From positions 21,034,630 to 21,098,629 of the forward strand of contig OY992837.1 of NCBI GenBank assembly GCA_963921425.1: a stretch of DNA of 64,000 bases, given 5' to 3'. This stretch comes from Dryas octopetala (taxonomy: Eukaryota > Streptophyta > Magnoliopsida > Rosales > Rosaceae). Below the pieces are notes generated by a model that had not been told where the DNA came from, searched no databases, and saw only the letters and a list, made by a program, of their open reading frames with translations. Shown piece after piece: positions 34,475-45,575 of this stretch (position 1 is its first letter; each line of letters begins with the position of its first letter). A program made the translations under genes and the position numbers.

Positions 34475-37288
34475 TGTGATGACCCGACCCGAGATCGTTT
34501 TGAAAATTTAAGCTTTTATTTATTTATTCACATTTATTTAAGTCAATTACGGTGATTTTTGGAGTTTAATTGGGAAAAATTGAAAGAGAAATTTTTGTCC
34601 TAAACTTTTTGGATGGTTAAATAGATTTCGAGTCACGAACACGTAGGCGAAAACGGATTGCAAATCCGAGTTATGCACAAAAATTTATGGACATTTGAAA
34701 AGTGGGTACATAATCGGCATTTTTAGAAAGCTGGGAATTAAATCCCAGCATTTCTCTCTCCTCTCTCGCACACTCTTTCCTCCCGCACACACACCCACCC
34801 GAGAACCCAGAAACTGCGCGACCAAGTCCCACCGAACCCCCCTTCGCCGGCCCATCTCCAGGCGACCTGAGACCACTGGCGAGAGCAGCGCCGACACCTT
34901 TGTATTCTCCCTTTCGCCGTTTGGCCTCCACACGGGACAGCTTGACTTCGCAAAGGACAAGAAGCCACCACCTTCCTTGCCGGATTCATGCCCCCTCCGG
35001 CCTCCAATCACTCCGATTTTTGGTGTGTTTTTGTCCTCTCCTCATGGGCTTCAAAACCCATATGAAATTTTGTGTTTAATTTGAGTAATTGAGAAAGTTA
35101 GATTTTGGGGTTTAGGAACCCATTTTGGGTTCGCTTTGATTTCGGCATGTAGGAGGTGTTCTTGAGATGTTTTTGGACAATTCCCACCACTAGGAACCCC
35201 AATTGTTAATTAGAATTGAAAAGTTTAACGAAATTTGAGAATTTTGGTGTTTTGTGTTTGGGGCTGCCCCTTTGGGCAGCTACGGCGGTGGGTCTGACCA
35301 ACCAACCGTCAATTCAGTTATTAAACATGAAATTGAGACCCTTATTGAGTTGATTTTGATTTTGGATAAGTTGAAATTGTTCGGAGTTGACGAAACCCTG
35401 ATTCAAACACTTTCGGTACCCAAACGACTCCCAAACGATATACCTCAGCCGAGGTATATTGTAGATAATTATTGGATTAAATGGATGGATTAAAAAGTGT
35501 GGGTGATGTTGAATTTGAGCCGGTAAGGATTTGAGTGTATGGGCGGCTTTAAGGCAAATAAGAAATTAACCGTTGAAAAATAAAACAGTTGAGCGGAACG
35601 TCTTTGATTTGCCGTTGAGACGAGCCTTGTCCAATGTTTTATTTCTTTATTTTATAGACGACACGACCAAGGCTTGAGACGATTCGGCGGAGGATCAAAA
35701 CTAAATTCTTATTGTGACTTGGACCTTTGCTTTGTGGATTTGTCTTTATGCATTTCATAATTTAATTTTCTACTATATATATATATATATATTAAGGGTT
35801 GTTTGAGAAAAGCCAAACATTTTTCCCAAGGCTTGAATTTAAAGTTCTATTTATGCATGGATTACAAAGAGGTGTTTTAAATAAGGATTTGAGCAATTTG
35901 GTTATTATTTGAGTTCTATTGCAATTGGAGAGCATATGATATGAAAGGACAGAAATTTCATTTATATTGAAGAATTTTGCTTTATGTTTATGGACCCAAT
36001 GAAATATTTCTATTAATATTGTGTGGTTGAAAGTTGATGAATTATAATGATTTAGAATCATGGGTTGGTTAAGCATGCTTTGGGATTTGAGTTTGGTTAG
36101 GAAATCTGTGGAAGGTTTAGGAGAGGATTTAATATATGAGTAATGGAATGCGGTTCCAAACCGCCATGTGAGTACCCCCTTAGCAGGTACAAATTGGCTC
36201 TGCACTCGCCTAGAGACTACTTGGCAGTGTATGACATTGATATCAGTATTGACTCTGCATGTGTATGACAGTAAAAAGGCTCTGCACATGTATGACAGTA
36301 TGTGGCAGTATATGGCTCTGCATGTGTATGATAGTGTAAGGGCTATGCACATGCATGACGGTTTCCCTGTGGGTACTTGATTTAGTGTCAGTTTACTATT
36401 ATGGAGCTTTAAGTATTTTTTGATTTATTTGAATTTTATTGAGTATTTTGAGATATGAGTTTACAACAGAAAAAAAGATTATAAGTATGATAGTTTATTT
36501 TGGCTCTGCGAGTACCTTGAGATCACTCGGGCTCATATGACGGCTTCTCTGTGAGTATCTATGTTAGTGTGCACTATTATTATTGCAGAGATTATATTGA
36601 ATATGTAAAAATTTCGTTAAATATTGAGTAATTGTGGTCTATTCGCACTCCTGAAAACGTGGAGAATAACTGATTTAGTCTACGGTTTGCTTTGGCTAAT
36701 TTGCATCTTATGGGTGAGTTTTCAAGGTTTGAGAAAAAGTTATAAAACTGGGGGTTGTGTTTCCAAGCTATAGAATATGGATTTTGAGAATACAAGTTTA
36801 TCCGAAAAAGGCTTTAAGAAAAGAACATAGTTTTATGCTTTATTACATCCACTCACTGAGATTTCTTTTTTCTCTGTTTTGTTTTAACTTTCCCCCAGAT
36901 AGTGGCGGTCGAGCTAAGGTGTCGAGGAATCCGTACCCAATCCCGAGGACACAATGTTCCTCTTGTAAATATTTGTACAAAATGAATCCCTTTAGTTGCG
37001 GCTCTGATAACCTACTGACAAATGATGACTGTTTTTTATAAATTTCATGTTGGACGAGTTTGAGATCCTTGTTGGTTGTGGTTAGCGTGGTTGATGTTAA
37101 ATAGAAGTGTATTTCCATGTTTTACAGGTTCGAATAGTCAAAATTTTAAGGGAGACTCTGTCGAAATTTCAATAAAATTTCCCTGATTTTGATTAAGGTT
37201 AATTGAAAATAAAGAAATTAAACATAAGATTTTGGGTTTAAAATGATCACTTCGGGTTTTAGGGTGGAATTCGGTGGCAGTCCTGTCA
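34475..37288 (+). repeat. 3' LTR of the gag-only gypsy element (2.8 kb)
   Basis: Preceded by a purine-rich GTGGGAGA and starting TGTGATGACCCGACCC, ending CCTGTCA. It contains short internal repeats around 36235-36350 (GGCTCTGCA then TGTATGACA), an (AT)n run near 35776, and a GC-richer leader-like section (34790-35010). None of its open frames looks like a gene. Confidence 0.8.
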
Positions 37289-37866
37289 CTTTATTCCTAT
37301 AATACCTTTTGATATACTAAGTTACCAACTCAAACATCACCTACTAAACACTCTTTTTCACCCCCCTTAACTATCATTTCACCCACCTATTGTTGTCCAA
37401 ATTGAAGAAAAAGAATCTTATACCCATCCTATAATTCAGTCATAAATTCTAAATTAAATCTCTAACATTTATATTCAATTTCTAAATTAAAATAAACATT
37501 AAAATAGAACGAATTCTTGTTCTGAAACTATAAATAAATAAAAAGGGTTTAGTGTTTAGAATAATCATACATTTTAATAAATGTATGAGCATCAATCAAG
37601 TAGTATCATTGATTTTTAGTTTTGGTGACAAAATAGTATTAGGATTTATGGAAGAAAAGTATTATGGAAAAAGATGGATGGGTGGAATGATAGTTAAGGG
37701 GGGTAGGAAGAGTGTTTAATAGGTGAGTGTTTGAGTTAATATATTAAAGAGTATTATAGAAATAATGGAAGGTAGGAAGAGTGTTTTTATATTTTTATTT
37801 TAAATTTAATAGTGGGTGTAAAAATAAGGTGGGTGGAGAAATAGAACAGGCGTGTAGGAATATAAG

Positions 37867-38162
37867 AAATATATAATTAATTATTAAACTAATATAATTC
37901 TCAGACCAATAACTAGTTGTTGGGCAGGCTTGCCAAAAGGCTTGTTCTATTACGTACATAATCATTTGTGTATAGCGTTTTGTACATGTATATGGTGAAA
38001 AAGAAAGACAAAAAGAAATTAAAAAAAATGAAAGACAAAAAGAAAAAAAAAAAATGAAAGACCACTGCTATTCTCACACCCCCAAATTTCTCACCTCGCA
38101 CCTCTATAAATTTTTAACTTATATAATTTCTCTTTAGAGACTCCCTCAAATTCTCAAAATAT
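37867..38162. other. Left flank of the empty Athila site, no gene
   Basis: AT-rich, with A-rich runs at 38001-38060. It ends at AAAATAT|CCCAT, where copy A has its LTR. The equivalent copy A sequence should lie left of the window. Confidence 0.5.
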
Positions 38163-38208
38163 CCCATCATACAAGGAAAAACAAAATCAACCCCCAACAG
38201 GCCCTACC

Positions 38209-39494
38209 CAAGGTGTTAAATTTCGATTTTTAGGGGTATGGAAATTTTAACACTATATTAAAAATATTTCAAAAAATTTCGCCGAAATTTCAGCGAAATT
38301 TTTGACTGGAGCAGGGAGGCTGCGACCAGTGGGAGAGATGGGAGAAAAAGGAGAGCCGGCCTCGTCGCCTGTCGTCGCCGGGGAGAGAGAAGAGAGGAGG
38401 AAGAGATCGGCCCGGGGAGAGGAGATCGGCGCGCGGAGAGAAGAGAGGGAGATCGGGGAGGGAGAGGGAGAGGGAGGAGAGAGAAGAGATCAGATGAGTT
38501 ACTGACTGAGGGAGAGAGAAAGAAAAGGTGATTGAAATAATGGAGATTGAGAGGGAAGATGGCCACTGCCCACTGGAGACTTGCAGACTTGCGGACTTGC
38601 GGGGAGAAAAGGAAGGAAATGGGAAAAGGAAGAAAAGAAAGAAAAAAGAAAGGAAAAAAAGAAAAGAAAAGAGTGGAGAGTCTGGGGAGTGGAGAGTACT
38701 TGCGACTGGGTTAAGTGGAGTATTGGACTTGGAGGATAATTTGTTTTATTTTTTGTGTTCTGGGCCTTCTGGCTTCGTCATGTACTGATGTACATAACTA
38801 ATTTTATTAGTATACAATTTTTTTAATATCATTTGGTGCCATACTGGAGACTTACGAGGGAGAAAAGAAAGGAAATGGGAAAAGGAAGGAAGGGAAGAAA
38901 AAAGAAAGGAAAAGATAAAAGAAAAGAAAAAAAAAGATAATAAAAGAAAAAGAGAGAAAAAAATGAAAAGAAAAAAAAAATTTAGGATTGATTGGGGTTT
39001 GGGGCCTTGGGCAATTGGAAAGAGAAAAAAATGTATAGAGTTTCGTTTGGCCGTTTTGAAGTTTCGTTTAGTTGTTTTTAAACACAATATATTTTTATAT
39101 AAAAAAATAATTAAAAATATCCTAAACGACCTAAACTCTAATATCTTATATCATATTCTAAACAATATAGAGTATAGATTGTAAAATATATAGGTTTAGT
39201 GTATAGATTATAGAGTATAAATAATATACTAATTTCATTTATTCATTATACTAATTTTATTTAACAGTATTTACCTTCAGCGCGCATTATATTCATCTTA
39301 TATCACATGAAACTTACTATATAATTTGGTTTCTTCAATGTTTTTTATCAATGTAGTAGATAATATGTTAAATAAACATATGATATAGTTTCATTCAAAA
39401 TTTCCGTAGTTTGATAGCAATTTCCATCGTTTCCGTCTAATTTATGTCGAAATTTTCGTCAAAATTTTTTCGAAATCCGAAATTTTATTCCTTG
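38209..39494. mobile_element. Non-autonomous hAT-like element (copy B)
   Basis: Same ends and the same 8-bp flanks (GCCCTACC at 38201-38208, CCCCTACC after 39494) as the copy A element at 5179. It differs by small indels in the GA-rich and A-rich tracts. Confidence 0.6.
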
Positions 39495-42400
39495 CCCCTA
39501 CCCCTAACATCAGGCCCACCCTCAGTCGCCCTCGCTGGAGGTTGCCACTGGCGGTCCAACATGCGGCCTCTACTCGATCCCTTCTCTCCCCCTCACTCTC
39601 TCATCTCTCCTCTCTGCTCTCTCCTTCCCTCTCTTTTTCACTCTCTCTTTCCTCCACCGGCCTCTAGATCAGTGGACGACGACCTCTGATTTGGAGCTAT
39701 GTTTGTTATTTTTCGTCCTTTGGTCCTTTATGGATTTTGATGTGGGGCGAGCCACCCGGTCAAGACACTTTTAGCCCAATCGAAATTGAATGTAAAAATA
39801 AAGTACTTGCGTCTAAATTCTAATTTTTAATCAAACGAAGTGCGATCGATCTAATTTTTAATCAACTTTGGAAACAAATTTTGGTAACAAACGATCAAAA
39901 AAGATGAATCAAATGCGAGGGAAATTATAGGGCATAAATTAAACAAAATTGAAGAACAAAAACATAAAGTGCGGAGAATTAAAAGAAAACTTGAATTAAA
40001 ATGGAAGAAACTAATTGAACATGAAAATTAAATTGATTTCTAAGGCCTCTTGTAAGGCTTAGCAGAACAACAAAGGAAAGAAATGAAATGAACTAAGACA
40101 ATAGAGTAATAAAATAGAGAGACATGGTGGTGTGATGTTGAATGTGCCTTTTGTCATCGATCGCTTGTATTTATAGGGTGTATCGACGACCCAATATGGC
40201 TAGACCATTAATTGGCCAAAAATCATGATTTCATAATTATGGTGATTGACCGAGATTGCGATCACTCCATACTTATACTCAATCTGGGTCACTAATTGAT
40301 CAGTGATTGGAGAGCATAATTCTACATGGAATTCAATACATAATTAATTATTTCCTTACGCGACTTAAATTCATGTTTCGAATTTGAATTATGGTCAAAT
40401 TTTGAGCAAAATTTGGGCTTAGATTAGAACGACATCCGACTAACTAGTCTGTATTACCCCCTCATGAGGTTTAGGGAATCGAAACCCAAGGTCAGCACCA
40501 CGTGACCCTATACTCTTAGGTCGCACATGATATTACATAGAAAAATCACACAAATATGCCATACAAAAACTATGCACTTTTATCTGAAAAACACTTTAAT
40601 TTTATATATATAGTATTACGAAAAGAGGTAGGAAATCCACTAAACATGATGTGGTACTTCCCCCTACATGTTTTACCAAAGTGTGTTCCTTGATTGATGT
40701 CATTCCTCTGTCTCAGTCCCACTTATACCTGCTGGGAAACTAAAGATCCAAATTTGACAGCAACTGGCTTTAGGAATGATTTAAAATAACCATTAACCTT
40801 ACCAGTGAAGGTGTGGTCAAATTCAGAGGTCTTAACAGCTAGTGTGACACACCGAAAATTTTTCGTGTTCTATTTTCAAAGGTGGGTTTAGAGCCAATAG
40901 AAAAATAATATTCTTCGTTGCTAGTTCATAATATTTTTCGAAGTTTGGTTGTATTTTAATTTCCAAAACAACCAAACATCATGTCTTAATGGAATGCAAC
41001 GCAATACCCATTTATGACAATGGATTCCGGCCAAACAAACATGTTATCTAACTCTAAATATTTTCAACCAGTTCATATTATTTAAAAACTTGATAGCCAA
41101 ATATAGAACTTAAAAAGATTGAAAAAAGGAAGAAAATTAGAACAGACTTAATATGTAATCAAGCTCAAAGAAGGTTAGGGAACATCTATTAAATTTCCTA
41201 ACAAAAAAAAAAAAAAGGTTTCGTAAATTGAAATCTTGAGCTTAGCTCACCTCGTTACTTTATGGGAATTACTTGGTTCCTGAGATTTGAGGACTTGCTT
41301 GTACTGAGGATTTGATGTGGACCATTAATCCTTTGACAGCTGTTTGTTTAAAAAAAGCACCAAAAGACCCAAACCCGGCCCGCTGGAGGAGTAACGGCGT
41401 TTATGCCTCTAAACGTGAAAGCGATCCCAAACAAACAAACAGAGGAGATGAAAAAGTGCTGCGCCCTTTCATCTTCCGTATACTGCACGACAAACTCCAA
41501 CTCCAACCAATGGTTTCACTTAGAGGCTCCGACAACAGGCGACAGTGTGCCGACGATCGGCAATGGGTAATTTTGCCAAAACCATGTCTTCGCTGCTCTT
41601 CTCTTTTTTTGCTTTTTTTTTTTTTTTTCGTAGAACACTTCAAGTTATTTGAAATAAATTTGATACTTTACAAGCAATGCAATCCTGGTTAGGGTTATGT
41701 GTTTTTTGTGTAAATTTTTTTTTCCTTTTTAGAACTGTGAAGCTCAGATTTTGGTGTAATGGGAGATTTTGTTTTTTATATGATGGGTTTAGTGTAGGTC
41801 AAGCTAATTGATGGCTGCAAAAGTGCTTTGAACCTCTCTCTTTCATTATGCTAGTTCTAGATGAAGGTGGTTTAATTGGAATCTCATTTTTTCGCAACTT
41901 CTAATGCGCCTGGCATGGAATGGAATGGGAATAAGAGTTTGTGGTTTTACTATTCAAAGCTTGTATTGATTTTTTTTTTCTTTTTTGTAAAAGCTTGTAT
42001 TGATTCAATGAAATGGTTGGCAAAAATAATTGTTTTGTTTTTTTTAATAAAGCTCACACACTATTTGAAATGGATGTGAATCCATTCAATGAGTTATATC
42101 ATTTCCCTTCACTTTTCCTTATGCATTTTTAAGCTCACAAACTATTGTTGAGTTTACACTCTCTTGTATTTGAAGCTCATCATCAATGATTTTGTGGATT
42201 TGAACGATTAACATTGGTTTCTGGTTTGTCGGTGAATCTTTCGAACCGTTTTATCACTGACTATATCTATTAAGTATTTTACTTATTATTTTCAAACCTA
42301 CCCAAGGTCTCCCGACTAAAGCTATGATCGTATGTGATGCTCATCCCTTATGTTACTCTTGCAGATCACCCTCTAGTTGACGACCTTGACTAATCTGTTG

Positions 42401-42772
42401 GGCGAGGCACTCGTACATTTTGCTGGGCATCATCAAGTCTTCTTCATGTTGTTTTGCTGGGTCCTCTACCTATTTATTATAATTATTTTTGTTTATATTC
42501 CAGTTTGTAAATATTCAAAATATCTTTTTAATAGTCAGTTGGTACTCTTTTGTGTTTTGTTTCTTAAACATGACCCTTAATGATGTCATGTTACGTTAGG
42601 GTTGTTTTTGTAAAACTTCGTACCCTAATGGGTTGGTCTATTTTAAATATATTTTAAAGTGTGTTTCAAAATCAATTTTGTGTGCACTTTACTCTCTGAT
42701 CCAACCCATTTTCTATCAAATAAGGCTTAACTTGTTCTAAGAAACTTAAAATAGTGATGCTGGTAGCGTAGT
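39495..42772. other. Unassigned duplicated sequence, no convincing gene (copy B)
   Basis: Matches 6475-9752 with about 1-2% differences. An 11-bp stretch at about 7302-7312 in copy A is missing here. The exon-like segment near 41400-41571 differs at several sites and no frame is specially preserved, arguing against a maintained protein. Confidence 0.4.
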
Positions 42773-42782
42773 ATTATATTAT
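42773..42782. other. Uninterrupted CACTA target site
   Basis: Copy B reads ATTATATTATGGGATTC where copy A has ATCATAT, then the CACTA element, then TATTTTGGGATTC. This confirms the element ends and the 3-bp duplication, allowing for point changes. Confidence 0.85.
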
Positions 42783-43197
42783 GGGATTCTTAATTAGGAT
42801 AGGTGCCGCTGTGGTGATCCCCGATTGGGACCTCATAAGTTAACACTTGAACATAAAAAACCATGAGTTTAAGTTAGAAAAATATGAGTTTAAAGGGGAT
42901 TTTATGAATTTTCAAAAAAGAATTCTATATTAATAATAATTTATGAAGCTCATGTTGAAAAGCAAGCATGTGCAAGAACTAATCATGATACAAATCTGGG
43001 TCTTCCTAGATGTATTTACCTGCGACTGATTATTGAAAAGAATTCTCTTGTTAAGACCCTATGAATCAATTATAACCTCATATTCATACTAGAACCACGA
43101 TGATTTAATAAAACATTCTCAAAATAAGTCCCACAAACCTGATCAGTCCAACAATGTTGATGAGATACTCTTTGTTGGAGACATTAAAGGTCGTCCA

Positions 43198-43889
43198 ATG
43201 AGATTTTTCCCGATAATTGACCCTAATTTTGTGTTTTGGCATGGTTTCTATGGAATGATTGTACTGCATGAGCTCCAAACTTTCCCTGCTAATCAGTTGT
43301 TTCACAAAGCTGGGAAGTACCTCATAGAATTTCTTGCTGCTCAGCCTGTGTTTGTTGCTACGCCTCGGACTGCCACAGCCCGCTTGGAGAAACCGGTGCA
43401 AAGTTATTACAAGGTGAATGTGGATGCCGCAGCACCAATTGGCCAAGACTAGCTTGAGGGGTGTGTTATAGCTCGAAACTATGAAGGTGAGGTTATAGGG
43501 TGTTTAGCGCGCCCCATGGTTGGCAACTGGTCAACATTAGCCTCCGAATTGCTTGCGTTGTTGGCTGGGATGCATTTTGCAGCAGACTTGGGCCTTAGGC
43601 GATGCATCTTTGAAACTGATTCTCTTGAAGCAATTCATCTTCTCTCACAACTTGATTGTCTAGCAGTGGAGATGGCCATCATTGAGGACATTCGATCTTT
43701 ATTCTTTTTGTTTTCTAGTGTTTCTTTTCGATATAGCTCACGAACTTGGAATTAGGTAGCCCATATATAGGCTTGCTAAATATTCTCTTTTGATTGCCTC
43801 AGTTGCATGTAATTTGGTTGGAGAAAGCTCCCACATGGTTGTTAACCATTCTCAGTGAGGATGGCTGTTCATTTGGCCAGATGCCTTAA
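43198..43889 (+). pseudogene. RNase H-like (RVT_3) pseudogene with poly(A) tail, copy B
   Basis: Same domain and first stop as the copy A pseudogene. An additional stop replaces the residue after SSRTWN (TTG to TAG at about 43753). The A-rich tail is at 43912-43936. The extra stop shows no selection to keep the frame. Confidence 0.7.
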
Positions 43890-44448
43890 TATGAGATATC
43901 TCATTTCCCATAAAAAAAAGAAAAAAAAAAAAAAACTTTGATGACCTGGATTGAGTGAACAAATTTTCGTCTTCAATAAATTGGATCTTCTCTTCGAGGA
44001 AGGGGTTGGTACCTACAATAGCTCTCTGCTGCTTAAGTTAGCAAAATGCAATGTATATATGCAAGTAATAATCAGAAGAAGTGCGTACCTTGGAACGAAT
44101 TTGATTTCGCTATTTAATTATAGGCCTATGAAGTCTTGGGCTTCAAGCTTCCTGTTATCCCACATTCCCTCCCATCATCAGATGACCTCCACTTTGGTAA
44201 TTGCGTTGTGCTCCTAGTTTGTACTTTGTAGGAGTACGTCTGAGTTTTTATGCGTGTATGAGTTGGTACGGGACATGGTCAAGCTTTCAGCTCACGAAGC
44301 CCATCATGGATGACTGAGGTGAGTTTCGCCCAACACTGAGGTTTAGTTTGAGCCATGCCCATTTTTTAATTTCCATTAATAGCAGGGATACGTCAGAATC
44401 AACAGTTTTCTTTTTTTTGGTAAAATTAGAATCAACAGTTTTCGATAC
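43890..44448. other. Unassigned sequence up to the Tat insertion
   Basis: Contains the A-rich tail, the same 88-codon open frame as copy A (43951-44217, unrecognised), and the left GATAC target duplication at 44444-44448. Confidence 0.45.
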
Positions 44449-45492
44449 TGTTTGTGGGAAAATCCACATCAATCCGAACAGCCAATCACGGCTCGACACG
44501 TGGCCAGTCAAAACCAACCTCGGAGTTGACTCTCAGTGGTCAAACTTTGACCTCCACATCATCACTGATCAGCATTTCCTCTGCCAGCTCAGACCGGGTC
44601 TCCATGCCGGGCCCTCCATGTTCGGTCCGAGCCGAACCGATGATCTTCCAAGGGATTGAGTGTCCATCTTTCCACGGTCACCCCGGTTCGGCTCGGCTCG
44701 GCACTGAAGGAACCTCCTTCGAGTTTTGGCATCGGCCAGTTAGGGCTCGGAGGGACCCCTATCTTTTGGATCGGCTCGGTCTGGAATCCCATGCCCGATC
44801 CGATCACACATAGACTTCATGCATACGCATAAGGATATATGTTCGGTTCGGCTCGGCTCTCCGCCGCCATTCCCAGGAAGATCACATTGGGATGAACCGC
44901 CACACTTAAATGCACCTGACACAAATCTTCTGACAGATAGAATATCCAGTCTGCATTCATGACTACTGGGGCAGTTTGCCTGAATCTTCCAACCTTGCAT
45001 TTAATGGGGCATTCAATGCTGCGAGGAGGTGAGCAGCTGTACATGCAACTAGTTCTGACCAGGCGCGTGGGTCATTGGCAACCATTCATTCACATGCAGG
45101 TATCTTACTCATCAAGACTCCCTTTGCTTATATATATCAACTCATATGTGCAAAACCATGACCATGAATCCATCCACAAAACACTTACGCAAAAATTCCC
45201 ACTCACAAAGGAGCATACCCAACTTGCTGAGAATAACCCAGAACATTTGCCTTGTTCTTCCCATTCTCCCAAGTTCATCCTTTGTTCTTCCTCATCTATC
45301 ATCAAACATCACCACTGATTTCATCATCGGAGTGTGTTTGGCTGGTACCACACCGGTCCATCTCCTTTGATCTTGTGTTTGTCTACAGGAAGATCCCAAT
45401 CAACATCCGCATCATCATCCAGCAGGACTTCGGATCAGCCAAGTCATCATTTTTACGTTGTTGCATCTACCTCACGAGAATTTGCATCAACA
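44449..45492 (+). repeat. 5' LTR of the Tat element (1044 bp)
   Basis: Begins TGTTTGTGGG and ends GCATCAACA. A TATATATA run at 45129-45136 is the likely promoter box. It differs from the 3' LTR at about four positions and by a 10-bp indel near 45018. Confidence 0.95.
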
Positions 45493-45495
45493 GAT

Positions 45496-45513
45496 TGGCG
45501 CCGTCTGTGGGAA
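45496..45513 (+). other. Primer binding site of the Tat element
   Basis: TGGCGCCGTCTGTGGGAA starts 3 bp after the 5' LTR and is the site commonly seen in plant Tat-type elements. I do not assign the tRNA. Confidence 0.75.
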
Positions 45514-45575
45514 ATCGACTTCAGCCGTTGTGTTCATCACCACAAGTGCTAAGCTCTTCCTGCACATAAGTCATC

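Larger units (their letters stand above)
32488..37288 (+). mobile_element. Gag-only chromovirus-like Ty3/gypsy element with truncated 5' LTR
   Basis: Order on the plus strand: short 5' LTR remnant, tRNA-Met-type primer site, full gag, frameshifted protease start, about 370 bp of leftover internal sequence, polypurine tract, and a complete 2.8-kb 3' LTR. RT, RNase H and integrase are absent. The LTR start TGTGATGACCCGACCC and the tRNA-Met primer fit Tekay/Del-type chromoviruses. It resembles gag-only non-autonomous elements (TR-GAG type), but the lost protease and pol could equally be simple decay. It sits inside the left arm of the long-inverted-repeat element. Confidence 0.75.
32390..37866. 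mobile_element. Long-inverted-repeat element split by a gypsy insertion
   Basis: The left arm (32390-32487, resuming at 37289-37388) and the right arm (37678-37866) are inverted copies of about 190 bp. Shared runs include CTTATTTTTACACCCAC, TATAATAC, AACTCAAACA and CCTTAACTATCATT. Aligning the arms shows that 32488-37288 is an insertion. The element without it is about 680 bp with an AT-rich centre and no coding capacity. Target duplication is unclear; the arm length suggests a Mutator-like family. Confidence 0.65.

Noticed and set aside
34695-35084. 129-codon open frame in the chromovirus 3' LTR
   Set aside because: Lies in the leader-like GC-rich part of an LTR; no domain and overlapping frames on both strands.
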